Shown: piece by piece, positions 6,521 through 14,974 of the stretch | How positions within the stretch are numbered: the first letter of the stretch is position 1 | Layout: every line of letters starts with the position of its first letter | Virus record (IMG/VR): IMGVR_UViG_3300029787_000199 | Span: 1 to 32,482 of that record | Length of the DNA: 32,482 nucleotides | Origin: a virus | Direction: 5' to 3' (one strand) | The notes under the pieces: model-generated | Told to the model about the DNA's origin: nothing | What the model saw: only the letters and a program-made list of their open reading frames with translations | Database searches by the model: none | Made by a program: the position numbers and the translations under genes

Positions 6521-7780
6521 ATGCCTCTACGTGATTATCTGCCTTTCGGCAGAAGAAGAGAATTCGCAACAGTAGGAGAAAACCCACCTTTTGAAAAGGA
6601 CAGTCCACGCAGTTATGGAGCCGGTGTTATTAAACGCATCAAACTTCAAAACAACGGGGGAGGTTTCGGAGGCGGAGCTAACAAAGAACCACAGATTGGG
6701 GATGCAAGAACTTACATGAATGTGTATCTTTCTGACCCTATAATCAGAACTTTGATAGATTTACCTTGTATTTATGCAGCGAAAGACGGTTATGACATCG
6801 TCACTGACTCAGATGAAGAGCGCGAGGCTATCACTAATTTTTTCGATGAAGTAAACATCGACCAGTTAATTTACTCTTGGTTACGTAACGGTAGAATATT
6901 TGGTACATCATATCTTGAATATACAGGAGATAACCTAGTTTTAAGGTCATCTCAGAATATGTTCATTCAAAGAAATGAAAACGGTCAAATTATGTATTAC
7001 TACCAAGATTTAGGAGACGACAAAGAAAATGTTAGATTTGAAGAAACAGAAATTATTGCGTTTAGAAACAATCCATTTGATGATTATGCATATGGCCTTA
7101 GTGACATTCATCCAGTATTATATCTCGTTGACCTCAAAGATTATGCCGAGAGGGATATTGGCGCTGCTCTTAATAAGTACGCCACTAGCCGTTTTGACAT
7201 ATCTGCTGGTCTACCCGATATGCCATATGGTCCAGATAAGATTAATGAAATCGTCGACGCCTTTAATTCATTAGAACCCGGCGAAGATATTATACATGGT
7301 AATGATATAACCATCAAAGAGATGCAGGGTACACAAAGAGCATTTGAGTATGGTAAATATACAGATGACATTTTAAAGAAAATACACATAGCATTGAAAG
7401 TCCCTGTCACTATGTTTGACAAACCAGAACAAGCACGTGCTATTTTCGAACCTTACGTGAAACATTTACAAAGTGCAGTTGAAGCAGCTTTGAATTCACA
7501 ACTGATGCCACAGTTAGAAAGTGGTGCAGCTAAATTTTCATTCCGTCAAATTAATGTAGAGGATGCCTTTACAAAAGCTAAGACGGATATGATTTATCTA
7601 TCTGAGGGTGTTTTGACACCCGGTGAAGCTAGATTAGAACGTGGTCTAGACCCGGAAGGTATAGTAGAACTGCGACCAACAGCAGAAAACGCTAATATTT
7701 CTGGTGGTAAAGACCAAGACAAGACAGAAGAATCTGTCCGTGTCGAAAACAGAAACCTAACAGGAGATAGAGAAGCATGA
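6521..7780 (+). CDS. Portal protein
   Basis: The portal forms the twelve-subunit ring through which DNA enters the head. From the ATG at 6521 it is 419 aa; a TTG at 6512 would add three residues but lies at the expected transcription start, so I prefer the ATG. Typical features are the early D-A-R-T-Y-M-N-V-Y-L-S-D-P-I-I-R region, the G-R-I-F-G-T-S-Y-L-E-Y strand pair, a long central helix (DLKDYAERDIGAALNKYA) and the late I-A-L-K-V-P-V-T-M-F segment. The tail beyond about 385 is polar. Residues 11-16 read R-R-R-E-F-A, sharing the R-x-F-[A/G] motif of the protease. The stop overlaps the protease ATG (ATGA). Confidence 0.92.
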   Translation: MPLRDYLPFGRRREFATVGENPPFEKDSPRSYGAGVIKRIKLQNNGGGFGGGANKEPQIGDARTYMNVYLSDPIIRTLIDLPCIYAAKDGYDIVTDSDEEREAITNFFDEVNIDQLIYSWLRNGRIFGTSYLEYTGDNLVLRSSQNMFIQRNENGQIMYYYQDLGDDKENVRFEETEIIAFRNNPFDDYAYGLSDIHPVLYLVDLKDYAERDIGAALNKYATSRFDISAGLPDMPYGPDKINEIVDAFNSLEPGEDIIHGNDITIKEMQGTQRAFEYGKYTDDILKKIHIALKVPVTMFDKPEQARAIFEPYVKHLQSAVEAALNSQLMPQLESGAAKFSFRQINVEDAFTKAKTDMIYLSEGVLTPGEARLERGLDPEGIVELRPTAENANISGGKDQDKTEESVRVENRNLTGDREA

Positions 7781-9006
7781 GCGAACAATACGTATACGAA
7801 GAATGTCTCATAGATTTAGCACCTAGACTTAAGAAAAAGGGTGTTGACGACTATAAAGACATGGCGGCAAAATTATGTCGCATGAGAGTGGAAGAAGGTA
7901 CTGTTAGAGAATTTGCAGAACCACAAACTCTGGAAGACTCGAAACGTACATTTGCCCAAGAGCTAGACACACCTTTAAATATTGGTAAGGAAACAATAGA
8001 CTATCCAGTCATTGCTATAACTTCAGGAGTACATGATGAAGATGGCGACCAGAAAGTTTTTATAGAACCTTCAATATTAAAAGACAATTTGGAGGCCTTT
8101 AGTGAGCTTCCAGTTTACTTTAATCACCAGCGAACCGATGAAGATTTGATTGGCAAGGCTATCAATCCAGAATTAATCGAATTGGAAGATGGTAAAACTG
8201 GTATTAAGATGCTAGCACAAATCCACAAGGATGCCGCTAGAACAAGTGAAGTGATGGGAAAACTAGAAAACGGTGATATGACACATGTCAGTATCGATTG
8301 GTTTTCAAAGGATGTTGAAGTCCTTGGAGAACCCTTTGCTACGAACATCCGTCCTATCGAGGTGAGCTTCATTGATAATGAAACTCGAAACCCCGTTTGT
8401 GAAGCATGTACAATTGAAGGGGAATGTGAAAGTAATGAACACCGTGAATTCGGTGAAGGTTCAGAATCGAAAGAAGATGAATCATGTGCCTGTGAATCAC
8501 ACGGGAACAGCAGCGAGGTAGAAACTATGGCTGAAGAAGAAAACAAAATATCAGAAGCAGAGACTATCACAGAGCGTGAATTCGCATCTATGAAGTCTAA
8601 GCTAGACGAAATGACGACATCTTTCGAAGAGTTGAACACCAAGCACGAGGAAGCCCTTGCTTTAATCACAAAGTTTGAAGACGCTGACGCAGAAAGAGCT
8701 GAGAAAGAAATCTTAGCTAAAAAGAATGCATTAGTTAACACAATCATTGAGAAAGAAGCTCTACTCGGAAAAGTCGAGGATGAAAACAAGGATGCTCGTG
8801 TAGAGGAACTCTCCGCATGGGATGACGTTAAGCTAGAAGGATTCAGCATCGCAATGGAATCTATGCCGGTACCAGAAGACTCCGAAAGGACATTCGGTAA
8901 AGGCAAAGCCCACGATGTTGAAGAAAGCCCAGTAGAAGCAGAAGAGTCCGAGCGAATGTTCGCTATGAAAAACGGAAAAATCTCTTTTACAGGAGTAAAC
9001 AAATAG
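7777..9006 (+). CDS. Prohead serine protease fused to scaffold
   Basis: This 409-aa protein combines an S78-type prohead protease and a scaffold. In the protease part, His117 in YFNHQ and Ser172 in THVSIDW fit the catalytic pair, followed by IRPIEVSFIDNETRNP, the usual strand near the active site. A cysteine group (C208, C211, C217, C237, C239) follows. Residues about 250-360 are a charged coiled coil, as in scaffolds. An in-frame ATG at 8527 (Met251) follows GAGGT and could give a separate 159-aa scaffold, as Nu3 lies inside lambda C. R-x-F-[A/G] occurs at residues 44, 57, 223, 267, 371 and 393 and may mark self-cleavage sites. The capsid protein downstream lacks a delta domain, in keeping with a separate scaffold. 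Confidence 0.87.
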   Translation: MSEQYVYEECLIDLAPRLKKKGVDDYKDMAAKLCRMRVEEGTVREFAEPQTLEDSKRTFAQELDTPLNIGKETIDYPVIAITSGVHDEDGDQKVFIEPSILKDNLEAFSELPVYFNHQRTDEDLIGKAINPELIELEDGKTGIKMLAQIHKDAARTSEVMGKLENGDMTHVSIDWFSKDVEVLGEPFATNIRPIEVSFIDNETRNPVCEACTIEGECESNEHREFGEGSESKEDESCACESHGNSSEVETMAEEENKISEAETITEREFASMKSKLDEMTTSFEELNTKHEEALALITKFEDADAERAEKEILAKKNALVNTIIEKEALLGKVEDENKDARVEELSAWDDVKLEGFSIAMESMPVPEDSERTFGKGKAHDVEESPVEAEESERMFAMKNGKISFTGVNK

Positions 9007-9016
9007 GTAAGTAAAT

Positions 9017-9445
9017 ATGACAACAGAAGTATTAATAAATGACGGTGGTGCTCCAGCAAGGATAATGAACCTTGGTGCAGCAAACGTCGCATTAGAAGCA
9101 GGACTGTTCGTTGATATAAACTCAAGTGGTAAAATCATCGCAATGGCCGATGACCAAAAGGACGGAACTAACCAAGCTCAAGCCGCAGGTTTGGGTGTAT
9201 TGTTAGTAGACGCCGTAGCAGGTGAACCAACCTCTATCGTAACCGGTAAAGGAATCGTCTGTAACGTTCAATCTGTAGCAAGTTTAGCTGCAGGTGACGA
9301 ATTGGTTATCGACGGAGCTGGTAAATTAGAAAAACCAACTAACGATGATACCGACAGAGTTGTGGCAATTGCATTAGCAGCAACATTTGCAGGAGTTGGA
9401 ACCGACGGAGTCGCTAACAACTTTACAAAGGTGTTATTAATTTAA
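9017..9445 (+). CDS. Capsid cement/decoration protein (DUF2190-like)
   Basis: This 142-aa beta-rich, Ala/Gly/Val-rich protein has no Cys-rich or membrane parts beyond one Cys. The sequence order A-G-L-G-V-L-L-V-D-A (about 57-66), G-E-P-T-S-I-V-T-G-K-G-I-V, L-A-A-G-D-E-L-V-I-D-G-A-G-K-L and V-V-A-I-A-L-A-A follows capsid cement proteins of the DUF2190 type. Such trimers sit on the outside of HK97-fold heads and stabilise them. Its place between protease-scaffold and major capsid gene agrees. AGGTAAG precedes the ATG. Confidence 0.75.
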   Translation: MTTEVLINDGGAPARIMNLGAANVALEAGLFVDINSSGKIIAMADDQKDGTNQAQAAGLGVLLVDAVAGEPTSIVTGKGIVCNVQSVASLAAGDELVIDGAGKLEKPTNDDTDRVVAIALAATFAGVGTDGVANNFTKVLLI

Positions 9446-9456
9446 GGTGATGTATT

Positions 9457-10584
9457 ATGGTTACAGCTAAAGAAGGAATATTAACGACCAACAATGTAGG
9501 TAGTGGAAGCACACAAGCAAACCGCGTACTTGTAGATTACAAAGACGCACTTCAGGATTACAGAGTAACAGAATTACCAGTAATTCAGATGTTTGCAGAA
9601 AACTTCACAACCGAAACTGGTGGAGATATAGACATAACATTCGCAAAACAAAGCATGGTTATGGAGCAAATCGAAGAAGGAACAACTCCAAAGTTCCAAC
9701 ACACCGATATGCGAAATGAGCGTGTCAACGTTAAAGAATGGGGTATCGCAGTAGGTGTTACCCGAAGAATGATTGAAGATTCAAGATTCTCTGAAGTAGA
9801 ACTTGCATTGAACGAAGCAAGAAGGGCAACTGACAGACACGTCACAAGCCACTTCATCAAAGCTTTATTCGGTGTAGGAGATGCTACATTAGGAACTGGT
9901 GTTAATGTAAGTGGAACTCAGACCACAATTAACTCTTCAGGAGACGTAGACGCAGAAGCAGAAATTACTGTCTTCTCATCTAACCCACACGGTGCTTTCT
10001 TCGGAGAAGCACCCGGTACAGCAGCATCTGGTCAAGATGTAAGACTTGTAGATTATGGATTGTATTCAGCAACTGAGTACGGTTCAATGGGAACCAACAA
10101 CGGTTCACACTACATATCTTCAGCATCTGGATTGGGTAGTGCTTCTACCGCTGAGTTAGCCCTTGGGGATATCACAACCGCTATGGAATTGATTGCAACC
10201 AAAGGATTAAACCCAGACACAATCTTGATTTCACCATCTCACTACAAACTGCTATTAGACTTAGCAGACTTCACTATACCATTTGCAGGTTCAGCAGCTC
10301 ATGACAGTCAATCGAAAGGTGGATTGGAATATGTTGATGACGTAGCAAAAACTGGATTAGTTGGACAATTATACGGTATGAACGTTTTCGTTAATGCCTA
10401 TGTCCCAATGACCAAGTTTGGTGTATTTGATATGTCTGTCAAACCTATGGCATACGTAGAAAGACGTGGAATGACCGTCGAGGAAGCAAACCCCGGTTTC
10501 GGAATCGTTGGTTCATACATGTCTATGAGATACGGTATGAAGATTATTAGACCAGAAGCTGGTGTTATTGTAACATCCGCTTAG
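9457..10584 (+). CDS. Major capsid protein, HK97 fold
   Basis: This 375-aa protein is the shell subunit. After a short N-arm comes the E-loop-like segment (T-G-G-D-I-D-I-T-F to K-F-Q-H-T-D), a spine helix (about 117-145, VELALNEARRATDRHVTSHF), a variable insertion (about 150-225), then the A-domain (T-I-L-I-S-P-S-H-Y-K-L-L and G-L-V-G-Q-L-Y-G-M-N-V-F-V) and a P-domain end (Y-G-M-K-I-I-R-P-E-A-G-V-I). No N-terminal delta domain is present, so scaffolding must come from the preceding protein. AAGGTGAT gives a strong ribosome site. No promoter lies directly ahead; it belongs to the unit begun at 6474. Confidence 0.93.
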   Translation: MVTAKEGILTTNNVGSGSTQANRVLVDYKDALQDYRVTELPVIQMFAENFTTETGGDIDITFAKQSMVMEQIEEGTTPKFQHTDMRNERVNVKEWGIAVGVTRRMIEDSRFSEVELALNEARRATDRHVTSHFIKALFGVGDATLGTGVNVSGTQTTINSSGDVDAEAEITVFSSNPHGAFFGEAPGTAASGQDVRLVDYGLYSATEYGSMGTNNGSHYISSASGLGSASTAELALGDITTAMELIATKGLNPDTILISPSHYKLLLDLADFTIPFAGSAAHDSQSKGGLEYVDDVAKTGLVGQLYGMNVFVNAYVPMTKFGVFDMSVKPMAYVERRGMTVEEANPGFGIVGSYMSMRYGMKIIRPEAGVIVTSA

Positions 10585-10595
10585 ATTTAATAACC

Positions 10596-10602
10596 TTTAA
10601 AT
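10596..10602 (+). promoter_or_regulatory. Possible TATA box of a second type (TTTAAAT)
   Basis: CCTTTAAATCA lies in the gap after the capsid gene. It lacks the GCGAAA block of the main promoters. The same heptamer occurs at 14926, each time about 50-70 bases before a fibre gene and just before a hairpin. It could be a late or weaker promoter, or only AT-rich spacer. Confidence 0.4.
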
Positions 10603-10613
10603 CAGTATAAACC

Positions 10614-10648
10614 GTTCGGGCGACTACGGTAGAATAATGTCGCCCAAC
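10614..10648 (+). promoter_or_regulatory. Hairpin ahead of the first fibre gene
   Basis: GTT-c-GGGCGAC (10614-10624) pairs with GTCGCCC-AAC (10639-10648), a 10-bp stem with one bulged C and a 14-base loop. It ends five bases before AAGGAGA (10654-10660), the ribosome site for the ATG at 10664. An earlier in-frame ATG at 10637 lies inside the hairpin and is unlikely to be used. It could be a leader structure, a processing site or a DNA operator. Confidence 0.6.
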
Positions 10649-10663
10649 TTTACAAGGAGAAAT

Positions 10664-12247
10664 ATGCCTGTACCAAAAAAACAACAAGGTAAACCGTTAG
10701 GCGGCGTCGGAGCCGAACGCATGAAAGGAAAGAGAAACTACAGTCTCGTTCTAGACGACAGGCTACTCTCTAAACAATTCGTTACAGCCAAAGCTGATGG
10801 TAAAGTAGATAATACTGCTTTTGCTTCTAGTTGGGCTACGGAAGAAACTACAGCACCGACTAAAGCTGCTGTTTTTAATAAAATTAACTCTCTAAGTGTA
10901 GATACATCTGCTTTCACACAAGAAGACACTGACTCTTCTTCTTCTGATGTCAGAGCATTTAGAACTGGTAACTATGGATTTGGTTCAGGTTCTAATTTGG
11001 CATATACAGAAATAACACACAAAGTAACTATAGATGGCGATTTGAGAGTAGGAGCTATTGATGGCTCAAACAAAGATATTTATCTAGATGATGGGGCTAT
11101 ATTATACAAGTATGGCTCTGGCGGTAGTACAGCTATGCTTACACTTGACAGTAGTAATGGTAACAAATCTGCTCAAAAGTTCGCCATAGGCTCTACTAAT
11201 CCCTCGGTACCTCTCGAAGTAAGCTTATCAGGCTCTAATGCTACATTGAGCGATGGTACTGGTATAGCTCAGTTCGGAGCTGATGGTGGAGCTAACTTAG
11301 GTATAGATGCTAATGATATACAAGCAAGAAGTGGTGGAGCAGAAGCAGACATAACTATCAATGGACTTGGTGGAGATGTAACCTTAGGTGCAGATACTAA
11401 TGATACTATAACTGCACGAGGACATATGGTAGTCAATGGTAACTTAACTGTAAGTGGAACTGCTACAGCTATAAACACAACACAAACAACAATTAACGAT
11501 AATATTATTACATTAAATAATGATGTAACTGGAACACCTAGTGAAAACGCTGGAATAGAAGTAGAGCGTGGTGACTCTGATAACGTAGCACTACGATGGA
11601 ACGAATCTACAGATAGATGGCAAATCACTAACGACGGTAGTAGTTACGCAAATATTGCAACTGGTGATACAACACATGACGCAGTTACAATTGACAATCA
11701 AGGTACTGGTTTATTATCTCTAAGTACACAAGCTATAACAGTCAACGACGTTATGGTTAAAAGTGCTGGAGATACTATGACAGGTACTTTAACACTATCT
11801 GGTACATCAGGAGGCAGTGGTACAACTGCTCTAAGTGTTACAGGTGGTAACTCTGCAGCTTCAAACCCTGCAGTAAGTATAACAGGACATTTGTCAGCAA
11901 CGACAAAATCTTTTAACATACCACATCCACTATATGAAGACAAACGTTTAGTATATGGATGTTTAGAAGGTCCAGAGTATGGTATGTACGCACGCGGTAC
12001 CGGCGTTATAGGTGATGGAGAGGAAAGCAGAAGGATTGGAATAGAGTTGCCGGATTATTGGTTCAAGATGGTTGGTAAAGATTATACAGTATCTTTAACA
12101 CCACATGGTAACTACAATGTATGGATAGGTAGAAAAACAGAGGACGGATTTTATGTTATGACTAATACAAAAGCAACAGCAGAATTCGACTGGACTGTGA
12201 TTGGTGGAAGATTAGATGCAAAGTTGGAGGTAGAACCACGTGGCTGA
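10664..12247 (+). CDS. Fibre-like structural protein with cyanophage-type C-terminal domain
   Basis: From the ATG at 10664 (behind AAGGAGA) this is 527 aa; the frame is open from 10637. The N-terminus is basic (MPVPKKQQGKPLGG), followed by a long Gly/Ser/Thr/Asp-rich beta region. About residues 270-335 carry a block seen in marine phage fibres (I-N-D-N-I-I-T-L-N-N, then E-V-E-R-G...L-R-W-N-E...W). The last 110 residues (K-S-F-N-I-P-H-P-L-Y ... C-L-E-G-P-E-Y-G-M-Y ... L-P-D-Y-W) match a domain common at the ends of marine cyanophage structural proteins. It may be a head or tail fibre; its place after the capsid gene favours a head appendage. Confidence 0.75.
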   Translation: MPVPKKQQGKPLGGVGAERMKGKRNYSLVLDDRLLSKQFVTAKADGKVDNTAFASSWATEETTAPTKAAVFNKINSLSVDTSAFTQEDTDSSSSDVRAFRTGNYGFGSGSNLAYTEITHKVTIDGDLRVGAIDGSNKDIYLDDGAILYKYGSGGSTAMLTLDSSNGNKSAQKFAIGSTNPSVPLEVSLSGSNATLSDGTGIAQFGADGGANLGIDANDIQARSGGAEADITINGLGGDVTLGADTNDTITARGHMVVNGNLTVSGTATAINTTQTTINDNIITLNNDVTGTPSENAGIEVERGDSDNVALRWNESTDRWQITNDGSSYANIATGDTTHDAVTIDNQGTGLLSLSTQAITVNDVMVKSAGDTMTGTLTLSGTSGGSGTTALSVTGGNSAASNPAVSITGHLSATTKSFNIPHPLYEDKRLVYGCLEGPEYGMYARGTGVIGDGEESRRIGIELPDYWFKMVGKDYTVSLTPHGNYNVWIGRKTEDGFYVMTNTKATAEFDWTVIGGRLDAKLEVEPRG

Positions 12248-12416
12248 TAAAGTAGTAGTTACACCGGCAGACGGAAAGATAATATTCAACAATGCTGCTG
12301 GGACTGAAATAGGTAGTATAGATACTTCAGATGACGGTAGTGGTGGCAACAATGATGAAATCACAATCAACAAAGCGAAACTAACGAATGGAAAGATAGA
12401 TGGAGGTACCTTCTAA
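12240..12416 (+). CDS. 58-aa structural microprotein (GTG start)
   Basis: A GTG six bases after GGAGGTA opens 58 codons and overlaps the fibre gene by eight bases. The product is Gly/Asp/Asn-rich with alternating beta-like residues and ends N-G-K-I-D-G-G-T-F, close to the end of the next fibre (N-I-D-G-G-A-I). The shared ending suggests a common oligomerisation or attachment element. It is probably a minor fibre part or chaperone; no family is recognised. Confidence 0.65.
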   Translation: MADKVVVTPADGKIIFNNAAGTEIGSIDTSDDGSGGNNDEITINKAKLTNGKIDGGTF

Positions 12417-12434
12417 GCAAGGTAAAAACATAAG

Positions 12435-14906
12435 ATGGCAAATACAATACAATTAAGAAGAGGTACTTCGGATGTAGTAGTAAGCGGTGGTGGCGAAACG
12501 GCAGTAAACACAGGTGAACCTTTAGTTTACTTACCAAGCAGTGGCGACCAAAAATTATACATTGCAAAAAGTGGTACCGCAGGGGACGTAGTATGGATGG
12601 GTGCGCCTATCACTACAGACGGAACCTCAAGCTCAGCTACAAAGCTGATGACAGCAAGCGCAGTTCAAGCTGCTATAGATGCAGAAGACACTTTAGCAGA
12701 AATGGGAGATACGGACATAAGTTCGCTTTCCTCAGGACATATAATAGTATATGATGGTTCAGACTCATTTGACAACGTAGCAGTTTCTGGCGATGCAACA
12801 CTTGCAGCCAATGGTGCTTTAAGTATTGGTAATCAAAAAGTTACAAATACAATGCTTGCAGATGATGCTGTAGGAGCTGATGAATTAGCTGCAAACGCAG
12901 TTGTATCTGCTTCTATAGTAGATGGGACAATAGCTACAGGTGATATAGCTGATAATGCAATAACAGCTGCTAAGTTTAATATATCTGGTAATGGTACAAG
13001 CGGACAAATAATTCAAACTGATGGAGATGGTTCTTTCAGTTACACTAACGCTGCTTCAGCAAACGATTCAACAATTACACTTACAGCCGGAGACGGTTTG
13101 CAAACAGGTGGTAGTTTTACTACAAACGCGAGTGGCAATTCAGAAATAACTTTTAATTTTGATGCTAGTGATGTCGTTGCGGCAAACAGTGGAATGGCAG
13201 CTAACGGAGAAAATTTAGAAGTAGATATAAATAATTTGACAGCAGCTACACTTGCATCTGGCGATTTCATCGCATTTTCGGATGAAGGTGAATCTGGTGA
13301 CCCTACCAGAAAAGAAAGTATAGATGATGTTGCAACATTATTTGCAGGAGATGGGTTAACTGCTTCGAGCGCAGTCCTCGCTGTAAATGTTGATGATTCT
13401 TCTATAGAAACAAATTCAGATGCAATTAGAGTCAAAGCAAGTGGTGTTACTAACGCTATGTTAGCTGGTTCGATTGCTATATCTAAACTAGCTTCTGATG
13501 ATGTTACAATCGCAGCAGATTCAGGAACTGCTCATGCTATTGATTTAGGTGAGACTTTGACTGTTAGCGGAACTTCAAACGAAGTAGAAACATCTATCAG
13601 TAACAATACATTAACAATCGGTTTACCAAACAACGTTACAATCGGTGGTAATTTAACAGTTTCAGGAACTACAACCACAGTTGCTTCAACAACTGTAGCT
13701 ATTGCAGATTCTATGTTGAAACTGGCAAAAGACCAAGGAAGCAGTGCTGACGACCTTGATTTTGGTGTATATGGACAGTATGGTACTGGTGGAACAGCAA
13801 AATATGCAGGTATTTTCAGAGATGTAAGTGCTACAGGTAATGCTTTTACTTTCTTCGATGAATTACAAGCAGAACCCGGCACAACTGTTAACACAAGTGG
13901 AACTGGATATGCATTAGCACCTATAATAGCTGGTGAAATCACAGGTACATTACAAACAGCTGCACAGACAAACATAACATCTGTAGGTGCATTAGGTGGA
14001 GGTTCTATTTCATCAGGATTCGGAAACATTGATAATGGTTCAAGTACAATCACAACTACAGGACTTATTAGTGGTGGTTCATTAGATATAGATAATGTTC
14101 TTATCAACGGAACTACTATCGGACATACCGATGATACAGACTTGATGACTGTAGCAAATGGTTTACTTACTGTCGCAGGAGAAATCAGTGTAACTACTTT
14201 GGATATAGGTGGAACAAATGTTACATCTACAGCAGCAGAACTTAACATCCTAGATGGTGTAACGTCCACAGCAACAGAACTTAACATCATGGATGGTGAT
14301 ACATCAGCCAGTTCAACAACTGTTGCAGATGCTGATAGAGTAGTATTCAATGATAATGGAACTATGAAACAAGTTGCAGTTACAGATTTAGCAGCATATT
14401 TCGATGACGAAATTACTGCAATGCCAAATCTTGTTCAATCAGGAGCTTTAAACGCTGGTACTATTACATCAGGATTCGGAAACATTAATAATGGTTCATC
14501 AACTATTACAACCACGGGATTAATTAGCGGTGGTTCATTAGATATAGACAACGTTCTTATTAACGGAACTACCATTGGACACACAGATGATACAGACTTA
14601 ATGACTGTAGCAGACGGTTTACTTACTGTTGCAGGTGAAATATCTGTAACTACTTTAGACATAGGTGGGGTAAATGTTTCATCTACAGCTGCAGAACTTA
14701 ACATCTTAGATGGAGTAACTTCTACCGCAACAGAACTTAACATCATGGATGGTGATACATCCGCAACTTCCACAACATTAGCTAGTGCTGATAGAATGGT
14801 TATGAACGATGCCGGCACTATGAAGCAAGTAGCATTATCTGACCTTGTAACTTACTTGGAAAATGGTAGTACATCTGGCTTTAACATTGATGGTGGAGCA
14901 ATATAA
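12435..14906 (+). CDS. Long fibre protein with Mtd-N-like start and internal duplication
   Basis: This 823-aa fibre starts M-A-N-T-I-Q-L-R-R-G-T with later G-E-P-L-V-Y and L-Y-I-A-K, as in the N-terminal attachment domain of the major tropism determinant family. A collagen-like region of A-D-x-A-V-x-x-x-E-L and D-N-A-I-T-A-A-K-F units spans about 125-185. A roughly 130-aa unit (S-G-F-G-N-I ... T-M-K-Q-V-A) occurs twice, at about 526-657 and 678-808, near-identical in protein but with many silent differences. The elements A-E-L-N-I-L-D-G-V-T and T-E-L-N-I-M-D-G-D-T occur in both units. Predicted trimeric beta fibre, probably a host-contact appendage. A 92-base stretch (13066-13157) is identical to the next fibre gene. 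Confidence 0.8.
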   Translation: MANTIQLRRGTSDVVVSGGGETAVNTGEPLVYLPSSGDQKLYIAKSGTAGDVVWMGAPITTDGTSSSATKLMTASAVQAAIDAEDTLAEMGDTDISSLSSGHIIVYDGSDSFDNVAVSGDATLAANGALSIGNQKVTNTMLADDAVGADELAANAVVSASIVDGTIATGDIADNAITAAKFNISGNGTSGQIIQTDGDGSFSYTNAASANDSTITLTAGDGLQTGGSFTTNASGNSEITFNFDASDVVAANSGMAANGENLEVDINNLTAATLASGDFIAFSDEGESGDPTRKESIDDVATLFAGDGLTASSAVLAVNVDDSSIETNSDAIRVKASGVTNAMLAGSIAISKLASDDVTIAADSGTAHAIDLGETLTVSGTSNEVETSISNNTLTIGLPNNVTIGGNLTVSGTTTTVASTTVAIADSMLKLAKDQGSSADDLDFGVYGQYGTGGTAKYAGIFRDVSATGNAFTFFDELQAEPGTTVNTSGTGYALAPIIAGEITGTLQTAAQTNITSVGALGGGSISSGFGNIDNGSSTITTTGLISGGSLDIDNVLINGTTIGHTDDTDLMTVANGLLTVAGEISVTTLDIGGTNVTSTAAELNILDGVTSTATELNIMDGDTSASSTTVADADRVVFNDNGTMKQVAVTDLAAYFDDEITAMPNLVQSGALNAGTITSGFGNINNGSSTITTTGLISGGSLDIDNVLINGTTIGHTDDTDLMTVADGLLTVAGEISVTTLDIGGVNVSSTAAELNILDGVTSTATELNIMDGDTSATSTTLASADRMVMNDAGTMKQVALSDLVTYLENGSTSGFNIDGGAI
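13066..13157 (+). repeat. 92-base direct repeat, copy 1
   Basis: These 92 bases, coding for part of the fibre shaft, are identical to 15498-15589 in the neighbouring fibre gene while flanking sequence differs. Perfect identity including third codon positions suggests recent gene conversion or duplication. Confidence 0.9.
14011..14860 (+). repeat. Tandem coding duplication in the fibre gene
   Basis: Two units beginning at about 14011 and 14467 (offset 456 bases, 152 codons) encode almost the same 130 residues. Nucleotides differ mainly at silent positions, so the duplication is older than the 92-base repeat. Confidence 0.85.
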
Positions 14907-14925
14907 GCACAATAACACAGTAAAC

Positions 14926-14932
14926 TTTAAAT
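14926..14932 (+). promoter_or_regulatory. Possible TATA box of a second type (TTTAAAT)
   Basis: AAACTTTAAATAG lies 43-49 bases before the ATG at 14975 and matches the element at 10596. It has no GCGAAA block. The left arm of the next hairpin overlaps its last two bases. Confidence 0.4.
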
Positions 14933-14963
14933 AGTGCCTGAGCTATAGCTGTGATGGCACTAT
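14931..14963 (+). promoter_or_regulatory. Hairpin/inverted repeat ahead of the second long fibre gene
   Basis: ATAGTGCC (14931-14938) and GGCACTAT (14956-14963) make a perfect 8-bp stem. The 17-base loop contains the palindrome AGCTATAGCT (14941-14950). AAGGAGA (14964-14970) follows directly and serves the ATG at 14975. If the TTTAAAT box is active the left arm would lie upstream of the start site, so a DNA operator or a structure in read-through mRNA are both possible. Confidence 0.6.
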
Positions 14964-14974
14964 AAGGAGACATT

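Noticed and set aside
8124-9125. 333-aa minus-strand open frame
   Set aside because: It is antisense to the protease-scaffold, Ser/Leu-rich, and has no motif or promoter; a shadow of codon use.
10637-10663. Upstream start of the first fibre gene
   Set aside because: The ATG lies in a strong hairpin and has no ribosome site; the next in-frame ATG has AAGGAGA at the right distance.
13532-14350. 272-aa minus-strand open frame
   Set aside because: It mirrors the fibre repeats on the other strand, giving Val/Ser/Pro-rich low-complexity sequence with no start signals.
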